A stretch of DNA of 64,000 nucleotides from Paragorgia papillata (lineage: Eukaryota > Cnidaria > Anthozoa > Scleralcyonacea > Coralliidae). Shown here one piece after another: positions 54,058-64,000 of this stretch. Each line of letters begins with the position of its first letter. The first letter of the stretch is position 1. Below the pieces are notes generated by a model. It worked only from the letters and a program-made list of their open reading frames with translations. It was not told where the DNA came from and searched no databases. The position numbers and the translations under genes were made by a program. The stretch spans positions 1 to 64,000 of the forward strand of contig JAWNZC010000307.1 of NCBI GenBank assembly GCA_035771165.1, in the 5' to 3' direction.

Positions 54058-56264
54058 AATGATATGAAACAAGCGTTCACTGATAAAAGCTTTTATTAAT
54101 ACGAGCTTTCGGCTGTCAGACTACAGCCTTCAACGGGTTAAGAGAAATGTGGAAATCTACACCTATATATATATACAAGCAGCAGGATATTAATGAGAAT
54201 AACAGGATATGACATAAGATATGGATAATAAATGTGTTATTGTTTCTTTAGTAGAATGGCATATTGTCCAGGAAGAGGCTTCGAGTTGTTGTCGGCTTCT
54301 TTCGTTAATCCGGTGTGCCAAGATTCCAAAGTTTTTCGTATTCGATAATTGCCTCTATCAATAATCCGGCCGTTTTCAAAATCAATGACATGATCGTTAT
54401 TCCAAGCGTGGTTGGCGATATTTGATCCCTTTTGTCCAAATTTTACATTCCTTATGTGTTCCTTCTTTCTAGTTCGAAAACATCTTCCTGTCTCGCCAAT
54501 GTAGCTCCAATCGCATTGTTTACATGGTATTTTATAAACGACATCTAGTTGTTCTTCAAAGGGTGGTCTGTATTTGGGAGAAGGGAATTCCTGTTGTAGT
54601 GTCTTTAGTGGTTTGTTTGTAACCCTAATGTCATGTTTACGTAAATGTCGCGTCAAAGTCTCAGTTAATCCGTTGATGTAAGGAAGAACTGCGTAGCCGT
54701 TGTGTTGTTTTTCCGATTCAACTAAATTAAAAAACCTGCCCACTAATTCTTCTGGAGTTGGTGTCATATCATGCGTTAGTTTGTGCGTTATCTCTGTAAT
54801 AAATCTATGTGGATAACCGTTTGCTCGTAACGCATTAGTAACATGATCTAATTCGTGTGCTTTTCCGTTGGTAGTGTTAGGGAGATGAAAAGATCGGTGT
54901 ATGAGTGTTCGAGCAGTGCTAGCTTTGTGTTTTTTGTCATGGTGAGAATGGAAATCTAAATAACGATCTGTATGTGTAGGTTTTCTGTAAACGTTGATAG
55001 CAATTGTCCCGTTTTGTCGTGAAAGTTCTGTATCTAAAAAGGCAATTTTGTTGTTGTGTTCATGTTCAACAGTAAATGAAATGTGTGGGTCAATAGAGTT
55101 GAGAGTTTTGTGGAATGTGGTGAGTGCGTTTTTCTTTAAAATAGCGAGACTGTCGTCAACATAGCGTTTCCAAAATTTTGGTGGAATAGTGGCTTTCTCA
55201 ATGGCTAATACTTCAACTTCTTCCATGTAGAGATTAGAGATAATAGCACTAACTGGACTACCCATGGCACATCCGTGTATTTGTTTGTACGTCGTATCGT
55301 TGTAAATAAAATAGTTATTAGATAGGACAAAGGTTAGTAGGGAAATAATGTCATCAATATCTAGATTAGTTCTATCATGGAGAGATTTGTCATTTTCAAG
55401 TTTCTTGCGGATACAATTGCATGCCTTGTCGACTGGAACCGACGTGAATAAAGAAACGACATCAAAAGATATCATTAATTCATCATCTTCAATGGTGGTG
55501 TTAGAAATATCATTTACAAATTGAGATGAATTAGAAATTGAATAACCATTTCGGTTTTGTAGTGGTGACAATAGGTCTGCTAAAAACTTTGAGGTATTAT
55601 AAAGTGCCGATCCAACGCAGGTTACAATGGGTCGTAATGGATGGCCTTTCTTATGGTATTTGATAGAGCCTCTGATAGCTGGTGGCGTTGCATCAGTAGA
55701 TCGTAATCTGTAATATGTGGTTTCATTAAGTTTCGTTTGTTTCTTCAAATTTAAGAGTTTTGAATTTAGTTCTTTTTCAAGTTTCTGAAAAGGCGGTTTT
55801 TTGACTACTTCGTAAGTATTACGATCATTTAGTAAAACTTCCATTTTCTCGTTGTACTCAATTCTGTCCATCACCACGAAGCAGTTACCTTTGTCAGCTT
55901 TCATCACGACTCTGGTTTCATCTTTCTTCAAATTTTGGAGTGCTTTTCTTTCATGGACATTGATATTTCTGTGGGCTGGAAGTTTGGCTCTGTCTATGAC
56001 CGATGCCGTTGTAGTACGTATGGCGTCTTTGGTGTCATCTGGTAGATGTCTTATAGATGCTTCTATTTCAGCGACAATGTTTTTGTAAGGAATTTTTAAC
56101 GGCGTTGGTGCGAATTTTGGGCCTTTTTCAAGGATAGAGCGCTCAGCTGCAGTTAGCGGCTTCTTGGAAAGGTTTATTACCCATTTGCTCTTATCGATGG
56201 TAGTCGAATGGATATTATCTTCTTCTAGGTTCGTAAACTTTCTGTTATGTCTGTCGTTGATATA
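54058..56264 (-). mobile_element. Penelope-like element, left copy
   Basis: 3' region 54058-54236 and an RT/GIY-YIG frame 54237 to about 56264. RT blocks: VVMKADKGNCFVVMD, SFDVVSLFTSVPV, GCAMGSPVSAIISNLYMEE and the active site KRYVDDSLAIL. Endonuclease: KQCDWSYIGETGRCFRTRKK (GIY-YIG-type Y-I-G...R). Penelope elements lack LTR-type integrase. The open frame extends past the junction into antisense of the right copy, so its first ~22 codons are artefactual and the native N-terminus is truncated. Confidence 0.93.
54094..54140 (-). ncRNA. Hammerhead-like motif in Penelope 3' region (left)
   Basis: Minus strand: GGCTGTAGTCTGACAGCC hairpin followed directly by GAAA, preceded by CGTTGAA where the CUGANGA core is expected. 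Penelope elements are known to carry hammerhead ribozymes; here the core looks degenerate, so activity is doubtful. Confidence 0.4.
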
Positions 56265-57814
56265 TTTATAATACCTCAAAGTTTTTAGCAGACCTATTGT
56301 CACCACTACAAAACCGAAATGGTTATTCAATTTCTAATTCATCTCAATTTGTAAATGATATTTCTAACACCACCATTGAAGATGATGAATTAATGATATC
56401 TTTTGATGTCGTTTCTTTATTCACGTCGGTTCCAGTCGACAAGGCATGCAATTGTATCCGCAAGAAACTTGAAAATGACAAATCTCTCCATGATAGAACT
56501 AATCTAGATATTGATGACATTATTTCCCTACTAACCTTTGTCCTATCTAATAACTATTTTATTTACAACGATACGACGTACAAACAAATACACGGATGTG
56601 CCATGGGTAGTCCAGTTAGTGCTATTATCTCTAATCTCTACATGGAAGAAGTTGAAGTATTAGCCATTGAGAAAGCCACTATTCCACCAAAATTTTGGAA
56701 ACGCTATGTTGACGACAGTCTCGCTATTTTAAAGAAAAACGCACTCACCACATTCCACAAAACTCTCAACTCTATTGACCCACACATTTCATTTACTGTT
56801 GAACATGAACACAACAACAAAATTGCCTTTTTAGATACAGAACTTTCACGACAAAACGGGACAATTGCTATCAACGTTTACAGAAAACCTACACATACAG
56901 ATCGTTATTTAGATTTCCATTCTCACCATGACAAAAAACACAAAGCTAGGCACTGCTCGAACACTCATACACCGATCTTTTCATCTCCCTAACACTACCA
57001 ACGGAAAAGCACACGAATTAGATCATGTTACTAATGCGTTACGAGCAAACGGTTATCCACATAGATTTATTACAGAGATAACGCACAAACTAACGCATGA
57101 TATGACACCAACTCCAGAAGAATTAGTGGGCAGGTTTTTTAATTTAGTTGAATCGGAAAAACAACACAACGGCTACGCAGTTCTTCCTTACATCAACGGA
57201 TTAACTGAGACTTTGACGCGACATTTACGTAAACATGACATTAGGGTTACAAACAAACCACTAAAGACACTACAACAGGAATTCCCTTCTCCCAAATACA
57301 GACCACCCTTTGAAGAACAACTAGATGTCGTTTATAAAATACCATGTAAACAATGCGATTGGAGCTACATTGGCGAGACAGGAAGATGTTTTCGAACTAG
57401 AAAGAAGGAACACATAAGGAATGTAAAATTTGGACAAAAGGGATCAAATATCGCCAACCACGCTTGGAATAACGATCATGTCATTGATTTTGAAAACGGC
57501 CGGATTATTGATAGAGGCAATTATCGAATACGAAAAACTTTGGAATCTTGGCACACCGGATTAACGAAAGAAGCCGACAACAACTCGAAGCCTCTTCCTG
57601 GACAATATGCCATTCTACTAAAGAAACAATAACACATTTATTATCCATATCTTATGTCATATCCTGTTATTCTCATTAATATTCTGCTGCTTGTATATAT
57701 TATATATAGGTGTAGATTTCCACATTTCTCTTAACCCGTTGAAGGCTGTAGTCTGACAGCCGAAAGCTCGTATTAATAAAATCTTTTATCAGTGAACGCT
57801 TGTTTCATATCATT
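56265..57814 (+). mobile_element. Penelope-like element, right copy (inverted, 5'-truncated)
   Basis: Nearly identical to the left copy but on the opposite strand, beginning within the RT (YNTSKFLADLLSPLQ). One inserted G near 56951 splits the frame into 56297-56992 and 56928-57632. It ends with the same GIY-YIG domain and the same 3' region (ending TTGTTTCATATCATT). Confidence 0.93.
57732..57780 (+). ncRNA. Hammerhead-like motif in Penelope 3' region (right)
   Basis: Same GGCTGT...ACAGCC-GAAA arrangement as the left copy, in the inverted orientation. Confidence 0.4.
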
Positions 57815-59149
57815 ATGTATAAACCTGGTATCGGCTCATATATCTTTTCTACAATATATATAACTACAAATCAAGAAAATATTGGGGGGAAAAAATAATA
57901 ATACAAACAATCAGTTAAAAAACATGTCTTAACTCTTTCCTGTCCGAATCGGGCTCGATACAGTTTTTTAAAATTTCGATGTATGTCAGTTTGACACAGT
58001 CAGATTTTGCATGTTTAAGCTTCATTCAACAGATACTGCTTTATATAAATAAATTAATATTTCTAAGTTTGAATTTCGTTATTTTTAGTAACATTGAGTC
58101 AGTTGCCATGGCAACACAAATGTAACAAATTCCCTTCAAAATGGCCTATTACCTCGTGTATTAGAAAAAAAGGTACGGTGACAACCAATTTTTTTTCTTG
58201 CAAACTTTTCCTTCAAGCATAAACAATCAATAGAAAGATTAAAAAAAAAATCTGTAATGCCAATATTTTTAAAAAGCAAAAAATAACGTTTTCTTTAATA
58301 ACATTTTTTTGGCATTACAGATTTTTTTTATTTTTCGTATAAAGGAAGCTTTTAGCGATAGAAAACATCGTACAAAATTTCAGCATAGGTCACCGGATAA
58401 AATACCGAAATACACTGGGTTTCTTTTAGAAATTTGTATTTTTTTGGTGGTGTCAACATTTCACACGCATCGCACATATTAAATGGTGCAAGATGGTGTC
58501 AGCAGCTTGCATACGTCATGTCATTTTGCATACATCTGTCATTTTGATGGCCTTGATTGGTAAACATTCTTGTGCACACGAATTGTCATGCGAGTTTTTC
58601 TATTTTCGGTAAGGTTTTTCTTGACTCGCACTTGCATGGAATTTGATGAAAATTACTATGTCGAGCCACCTTAAGACTGTAATTGCATTTTATATTATAA
58701 TACTTGTAAATAATCCATGATTATATGTACCGGTACATACAGTATGAAATGTGAGCTCACTCTGCATGGATCTTGTAGGTGGGAAGTTGTACAAGATGAT
58801 AAATATTTAAGGCTGTGATTAATGCATTGACAATGTAGGTTGAAACACAGACAACACAGAAATCATGAAGCACAAAATACAAGATATATGCTAGATAAAC
58901 ACAACCAACACAAGAGAAGACAGAAGAAATCACCATGGTCCACGCAACTGCTTTTCCATCAAAGAAACCTACAGTAAAGAAATTAAAAATATATTAGCAA
59001 TATATTACATATTATTTATAATTTTGAATGATTCCCACAATCGTTTGAAATCATCATGTATGAAGACTTGTCTAGATATTGAAGAAACTAGTCTGTTTTG
59101 AAATATCAAATAGCCTAAGTACTATCATTCGACCTTCAGCTCCCAACTT
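57815..59149. other. No gene; AT-rich, with a hairpin at 58241-58330
   Basis: AAAAATCTGTAATGCCAATA and TTGGCATTACAGATTTTTTT form a 90-bp inverted repeat. No credible exon was found elsewhere. Confidence 0.5.
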
Positions 59150-59285
59150 GACCTGTAGCTCAGTTGGTAGAGCATTGGACTAGTAACCGAAGGTCACGGG
59201 TTTGAATCCCAGCTGGGCCATGTAGAGATTTCTCTACTTGTCTGGTATGGTTCGTCACTCAGAGTAACACCTTGTATGGCAATAT
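59150..59285 (+). mobile_element. tRNA-derived SINE (Thr-AGT-like head)
   Basis: 59150-59220 looks like a tRNA: A box TAGCTCAGTTGGTAGAGCA, anticodon loop CTAGTAA (AGT), B box GGGTTTGAATCCC and 3' GGGCCA. The anticodon stem TTGGA/CCGAA has two mismatches and the acceptor pairs poorly. A further ~65 bp of body follows (TAGAGATTTCTCTACTTG). Better read as a SINE or pseudo-tRNA than a working tRNA gene. Confidence 0.65.
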
Positions 59286-59789
59286 ATTACATTGTATTCA
59301 ACATCCAATCAATTATATAAAAAATATTTTGAATAAGTAGAAAATGGCCACCTGTGTTTATATAGCCTGATGCAAACATGAGAGTGAGTTGGGAATATTT
59401 TTAAATTTATTTATATGTACTGTTAATATATTAAGATATTTTTCTTTAATGCTATATAGATATTTTTCTTTAATATTGTCCATCCAGAAATGAGGCTTGC
59501 CCTACCCTAATTATATTTGCTAGTTCATTTTGCCCTTTATATGAAATGCTTTGTGGAATTTTTGCAGCCCCCCCCCCCCCCCAATTCTTAATTATTTTGC
59601 CACAGGCTGACCTGTGGATTGTCATTGAATTGCAATAGGGGGGGAGTAATTGATATTCCTGGAGGATCATATGTCATACTCATTTTGCCCACTGATCTGA
59701 CCCCCCCCCCCCTTACACAAAACACAATATACAACATATTATTTGAGGTCATACTAAGTGATGACATCATATTTATGAGGTCATACTAA
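59286..59789. other. No gene; poly-C runs
   Basis: Poly-C at about 59567-59582 and 59701-59712. GAGGTCATACTAAG occurs twice just before the CR1-like tail. Confidence 0.5.
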
Positions 59790-61386
59790 GTAGTAGTAGT
59801 AGTAAAACTTTATTTACTGAGGGTAAAACACTTTACAGTCGTAGACTGATAAACTAGTGGCCCTCTAATATATAAAATAAGATAATACAAAGCTAAAATA
59901 CAATATTGATACTTAAAGACAAAAATAGTAAAAATTTGTAGATAAAATAGTAAGAAAACGTACAAGTGTCTATTTCACACTCTAGGAAATACTAAAGTGA
60001 TCAAGGCCTACATACTGATTTTTCAGATGTTTGAAATGTTCTTTTCTAAAAACTTTCAAGCTAGAACGTTTCCTAAGAGAGACTGGCAAAGCGTTCCATA
60101 ATTTGCTAGCGGTAGATAAGAATGTTTTTCCGCCTTCAGTTTCTCTAATATAGCGAGGACAACGTAGAGTAATATCAGAAAATCTTGCAGTTCTGGAAGA
60201 AACATCGCTAATTTTAGATAACCTGTTTATTAAATATTCAGGAGCAGATCCCTGAAGACATTTATATATTACACAACATTTGTTAATTTTTGTTTCGTCG
60301 TAGAAAGGGATCCAGTTTAATTTGTTGAACAATGTAACAGTTCTTTCCTCTCTTAATCCAACATTAAGAATCACTCTTGCAGCTCTTTTCTGCAATCTAA
60401 AGACTCGGCGTAGATTGGCTTGGGACGTCTTTGTCCAGACGACACTGCCGTACATTAAGACAGGTTTGATAATGGAATTATATAAAACAATACGCTCTTG
60501 TTTAGGTAGAAGGTATCTTATTGAGCGTAATAAACCTATTCGTTGGGAAAGCTTCTTGCACATGCACTGTGTCAATGTGCTCGTCAAAGGTCAACTCCTG
60601 ATCCAGGGTGACGCCAAGTAACTTGAAGGAGGAAGTTTGGTCGAGTTTAATGTTATTTCTTGTTTCGATGTCTAATGTTAGGTCTTCAGGAGAGAGCTTT
60701 GATCCAAGTCTTTTTCCAGTAATGAGCATCGATTTTGTTTTTTTGGTGTTGAGATGAAGATGATTTTGTTTTGACCAATCCTCGAGAAGTAATGCGCTGT
60801 TACCAAGGTCGCTCCTCAGTGTTCCAAGGTCGTTCCATAGCGATGAACTGCTTAAAGTAGTATCATCAGCAAAAATGTCCACAGTAGCTGTATGAGATAT
60901 AGCTTCGGGTAAGTCATTAATGAATATCAGGAAAAGAAGTGGGGCGAGTACAGATCCTTGAGGTACGCCATGAGTTAGCTGTCGGGATGATGATGAGTTG
61001 TTTTTTACCATGGTAAATTGTTTGCGCGATGTAAGGTACGATTTCATCAGTTGCAGGGTACGGTCGTCGAGATCATAAAGGCGCAGCTTCTCTAGTAGAA
61101 AATCATGGTCTACAAGATCGAACGCTTTCTTGAAGTCAGCAAAGATAAAACCGTTGATGCAGTTATTATCCATATTATTTAGCACCCTATCTATAATAGT
61201 AATAAGTGTAGATTCGGTTGAGTGGTGCTTCCTGAAACCGGACTGGAGGTTATAAAGTAGGTTGTTGGTCGAGAGAAAGTTGTACAAAGCATTATATAGG
61301 TGGCGTTCGAAAACCTTTGACAGCACTGGTAGCACAGAAATGGGACGATAGTTGTTCTTGTTCGATTTGAAGTGATGATGTAACAT
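59790..61386 (-). mobile_element. CR1/L2-like non-LTR retrotransposon, 5'-truncated
   Basis: Minus strand; 3' end with AATAAA and an (ACT)n tail (TAG repeats at 59790-59803). RT frame 61386-60502: NNYRPISVLPVLSKVFERHL, IFADFKKAFDLVDHDFL, THGVPQGSVLAPLLF and DIFADDTTL (FADD active site). A frameshift near 60,580, then 60587-59982 gives the C-terminal region (CKKLSQRIGLLRSIRYLLPK, LNWIPFYDETKINKCCVIYK). The endonuclease domain is missing. Confidence 0.9.
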
Positions 61387-61476
61387 AATTTATAAAGTCA
61401 TTATGATGACGTCACGTGATTATGAGGTAATTTATTTTTAAGTTGTGATTAAACCTTGTGGGTGTGTTTATTTCAG

Positions 61477-61573
61477 TTACCAGAGTTCAGTCGTCTTAAT
61501 GGCTCTCTCCGCTGGCTTCAATGACGGCAACGCTTGGGATGACCACGATGTCCTGGATTCTAGTCTACCTAAG
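61477..61573 (+). CDS. Possible coding exon, unassigned
   Basis: Acceptor TTTATTTCAG and donor AAG|GTATTT bound a 97-bp segment open in one frame. From its ATG at 61499 it reads MALSAGFNDGNAWDDHDVLD and SSLPK. It could be the first coding exon of the gene whose later exon lies at 63189, but phases do not match directly. No domain recognised. Confidence 0.4.
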
Positions 61574-61830
61574 GTATTTTCTTCAATCATTTAGTTGTCC
61601 TTCTGCAGCGTTTGTGGATGAATAAAGCAGTTAACTTCGTCTCCAGGACATTCGTGAAAAGATGTGGTCTTAACGTGCTCCAGGGTCTTTTTACTCACCT
61701 CGCCACATCTTTAAGTATTTAATAAACTTAATTAGTATAAATACACAGGTGATTATAGAAAATCACGCGCGCTGATTGGTCGAGCTACTTCAGATTAATT
61801 CGTGAAAATCACCTACAGCATTTATTCAAA

Positions 61831-61956
61831 ATGGCTGCCAGCCAAGTTGTCAATGCGACAGACAAGGAAATTAACAATTTTAAAGAAAATGTTGTTCCTA
61901 AAAGTACGAAAATGTGTATTTATACTAAAACAATTATTCGCCGTGAATATCGGTGA
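61831..61956 (+). pseudogene. Truncated N-terminal exon, KIAA1958/Crypton-like style
   Basis: ATGGCTGCCAGCC then a 41-codon frame containing DKEINNFKENVVPKSTK. This resembles the opening of tyrosine-recombinase-derived (Crypton/KIAA1958-like) proteins that are multicopy in cnidarians. The frame is cut by a MITE that begins near 61930 and supplies the stop. The similarity is weak and short. Confidence 0.35.
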
Positions 61957-62030
61957 ATAATAACCTCGACTTTGTCTCGTTTTAATATTATACACCAATA
62001 TTCACCTCGCCTTCGGTGAATAATTGTTAA
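61928..62030. mobile_element. ~100-bp hairpin MITE
   Basis: ACAATTATTCGCCG at the left and CGGTGAATAATTGT at the right are inverted, with internal GTGAATATCGGTG and CACCAATATTCAC. Confidence 0.65.
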
Positions 62031-62078
62031 GTATTATGTTTCTTTAAAGCATTGCATTGAGTTAATTGTAATTGATAA

Positions 62079-62715
62079 GGGAGTGTTCATAATTTATGTG
62101 GTAGGGGGGCTATAGGGATTTGGAGGGGGGGGGGGCAACTATTTTCTCCAGTAACAATTAGGGGGGCTATCGAAAATCATTTTCAAATTCAAGAACCCGG
62201 AAAGGGGGGCCATTTACTGTATATGTTAATATTTGTATTTTTAAAAATGTTGTGGATGAGTGAGTTGCAAGGCAGATCTTTAATAGTGAAGGCTGAGGAT
62301 TTTTTCCTGACAGCCATGTGCATAATGTGATGTACTTTTATATTTATAGTTTGAAATTTTTAGTGTTTTTATTTGAAAAAATAAATAAAATTTAAGCTAT
62401 ATTAACATTCTAATGCTGTTTGAACATGAAAAAATCAGAAATGAAAATTTTATCCTTTTTCTCAGTAGAGATTTCTTGTGCTTTACATGGAAGTTGACTA
62501 CAGCATGAAACATTGGGGAGAAAACATTTTTTGTGTGTGAAATAGTTTTAGGGGAGGGGGGGGGGGCATGATAATTAGTATCTACTGAAAGTCTGTAGTT
62601 TTTGGGGGGGTCACTGAAATATATTTTGGGCATGAAGGGGGGGCTGCCCAAAAAACATTCTTTCAAAATGCAAAATCCCCATAGCCACCCTACCACATAA
62701 ATTATGAACGCTCCC
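62079..62715. mobile_element. PIF/Harbinger-type MITE with TAA TSD
   Basis: TIRs of ~45 bp: GGGAGTGTTCATAATTTATG then TGGTAGGGGGGCTAT at the left, CATAAATTATGAACGCTCCC at the right. Flanked by TAA at 62076-62078 and 62716-62718, the 3-bp TWA duplication typical of Harbinger. The interior has several poly-G runs; non-coding. Confidence 0.78.
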
Positions 62716-62820
62716 TAAGTACGAAAATTGTGGATACTAGTTGTGCTGTAATAAAATTATAGAATTTTTAACATGGAGATATCCACAATTTTTATAATTA
62801 TTAACTTAGCTAGGTATTCA

Positions 62821-63120
62821 GTTTTTTTCGTATGTTTTTGCTGTACAAGCTGTCGTAAGTTAAACTCAGAGAAAAACTCTGAGCTTCAGACGGGACTCGA
62901 ACCCACAACCTTCCCAATGCCAGCCGGACGCTCTCACCATTGAGCCACTGGATATATTGGTTACAATATATTACAACTACATATGCTCAATGGTGAGAGC
63001 GTCCAGCTCGTCTGGCATTCGGAAGGTTGTGGGTTCGAGTCCCGTCTGGAGCTCAGAGTTTTCCTTCTCTGAGTTTAACTTACGACAGCTTGTACAACAA
63101 AAACAAACGAACATTTTTTT
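62821..63120. mobile_element. Palindromic pair of tRNA-Ala-like SINE units
   Basis: Arms 62821-62945 and 62994-63120 are inverted with a 48-bp spacer. Each arm carries a B box (GGGTTCGAGTCCC) and an A-box-like GGCTCAATGGTGAGAGCG. On the minus strand the left arm has an anticodon-like loop CTGGCAT (GGC, Ala). The right arm has a few extra bases in the anticodon region. Confidence 0.7.
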
Positions 63121-63188
63121 ACCAACTTCAAGCTGAAAACACTACTAACATAGCAAAACTTGGGTATTACTTTAATGACGTCATTTAG

Positions 63189-63424
63189 ATCGACGAGGAA
63201 CAACATATACGAAGCAAAAACAATCACCAACACCAAGCACTGTTCAAGTCCATAAACAATCGCCTTCAGCTCCAAATAATCCTCATGATGGTATTGATGT
63301 GGCCCAGCTAATGAGCAATATCGTGAGAGAAAAGCTGCAAGAATTGGAAAAAGAAATCGAGGACTTTGGAGAAGAAAATTCAGTTTTTTCAAAATTACAC
63401 AGACTTCGAGAAGAATGAGAGAAG
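63189..63424 (+). pseudogene. Coiled-coil exon, CENPJ/TCP10-like
   Basis: Acceptor CATTTAG and donor AAG|GTAAGG enclose a frame reading a Ser/Pro/Gln-rich stretch, then VAQLMSNIVREKLQELEKEI and ENSVFSKLHRLREE, a coiled coil. The E-L-E-x-E-I...E-N-x-x-x-x-K-L-R-x-E-R-E pattern resembles the centriolar protein CENPJ/CPAP or TCP10. An in-frame TGA at 63416-63418 sits where Arg (CGA) would be expected. It is either a decayed copy or a sequencing error. Confidence 0.45.
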
Positions 63425-64000
63425 GTAAGGGAAGAACTATACGAGAGATTTTTATTTGGTTTTCTACTTGGATGACTGCATGACATAGTATTTTAACCCT
63501 TTACCGGGTATGGTTGCCATTTGGCAACTTATTACTTTTACGCTGGCTAACGCAGGCGCGGCGTGGCTCCTAAATAGGGGCCGGGTGATGACATTCCAGA
63601 GGGCCATTCTCAGGGGGGAGGGGAGTTGGAGGTTGGGCACAGTGGCGCACATTAGGGGGTTATGGGGGGGGGGGGGACAACCCCCAACAATTGAGAGTCG
63701 GTTGAAAAAGTCTGTCCCGAATTGTCGATCCGACTACCTTTTCGGTCCGTCTTGATCGTCCGGTGTGATGGTTTTGGGAACTTGATCATGAGGAAATGAG
63801 TTTAAGGAGAGATGGTGGTTAAACTTATCGAATAGACTGATCCAGAGTATCCAACCATTCCGATCTCCTCGGGTATTTATCTGATTTTGCTTCAAAATCC
63901 CGAATCCCGATACGACCTCAATTGCAATACTGAAGAAAAATCCCGATTTTATAGATCTGGTCTTCAATCGTATCCCGATAGAGGTCTGTTTCCATATACC
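63425..64000. other. No gene recognised
   Basis: G-rich runs at 63612-63676. Open frames on both strands have no recognisable domain. Confidence 0.4.

Noticed and set aside
56265..56330. First ~22 codons of the 697-codon Penelope frame as a true N-terminus
   Set aside because: They are antisense of the inverted right copy, crossing the 5'-5' junction.
59150..59220. Functional tRNA-Thr gene
   Set aside because: Two anticodon-stem mismatches and a weak acceptor stem, followed by SINE-like body sequence.

Overview
This is a metazoan nuclear genomic window: AT-rich, intron-bearing and dominated by transposable elements and simple repeats. The TE mix (R2-type restriction-endonuclease non-LTR elements, Penelope-like elements, IS3-like DDE transposase, PIF/Harbinger, two Gypsy types) and a GH63-related 'glucosidase' gene of a kind best known from bacteria, fungi and lower eukaryotes suggest a non-bilaterian invertebrate such as a cnidarian or sponge. 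The species cannot be named from this sequence.

Layout. 0-1 kb: TACA microsatellite and an 8-bp minisatellite. 1-19 kb: essentially gene-free, filled with MITEs, foldbacks and three copies of one long-TIR DNA transposon family, two of them nested and each with a clean 8-bp target-site duplication (TSD). 20-49 kb: ten exons of one plus-strand gene for a GH63-like glucosidase, with GT-AG introns. The gene looks dead: it has frameshifts, a 61-bp exon duplication and a kinesin-14 fragment inserted in an exon between 26-bp direct repeats. One intron (22-29 kb) holds a minus-strand Gypsy element, itself carrying a 2.2-kb insertion that encodes a PHD finger and a LINE/SINE tail. The next large intron (31.7-48.8 kb) starts and ends in (CACTA/CACTG)n arrays. 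Several minus-strand R2-type (RT plus restriction-like endonuclease) elements sit in those arrays, together with a HARBI1 fragment, an IS3-like integrase gene and an intact-looking two-exon HECT ubiquitin-ligase gene.

49-64 kb: a foldback, a 5'-truncated plus-strand Gypsy element with its 3' LTR, a head-to-head inverted pair of nearly identical Penelope-like elements (RT plus GIY-YIG), a 5'-truncated CR1-like element, tRNA-derived SINEs (one pair forming a 300-bp palindrome), a Harbinger-type MITE and a likely CENPJ/TCP10-like coiled-coil exon near the end.

The most interesting structure is the pentanucleotide-array intron. At least three insertions share one 3' tail and join the (CACTA)n array at their 3' ends, two in the identical register. 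This suggests an R2-superfamily retrotransposon that targets a (TAGTG)n microsatellite, plus a non-autonomous partner using the same tail. All protein family calls are by eye from motifs; no database search was possible.
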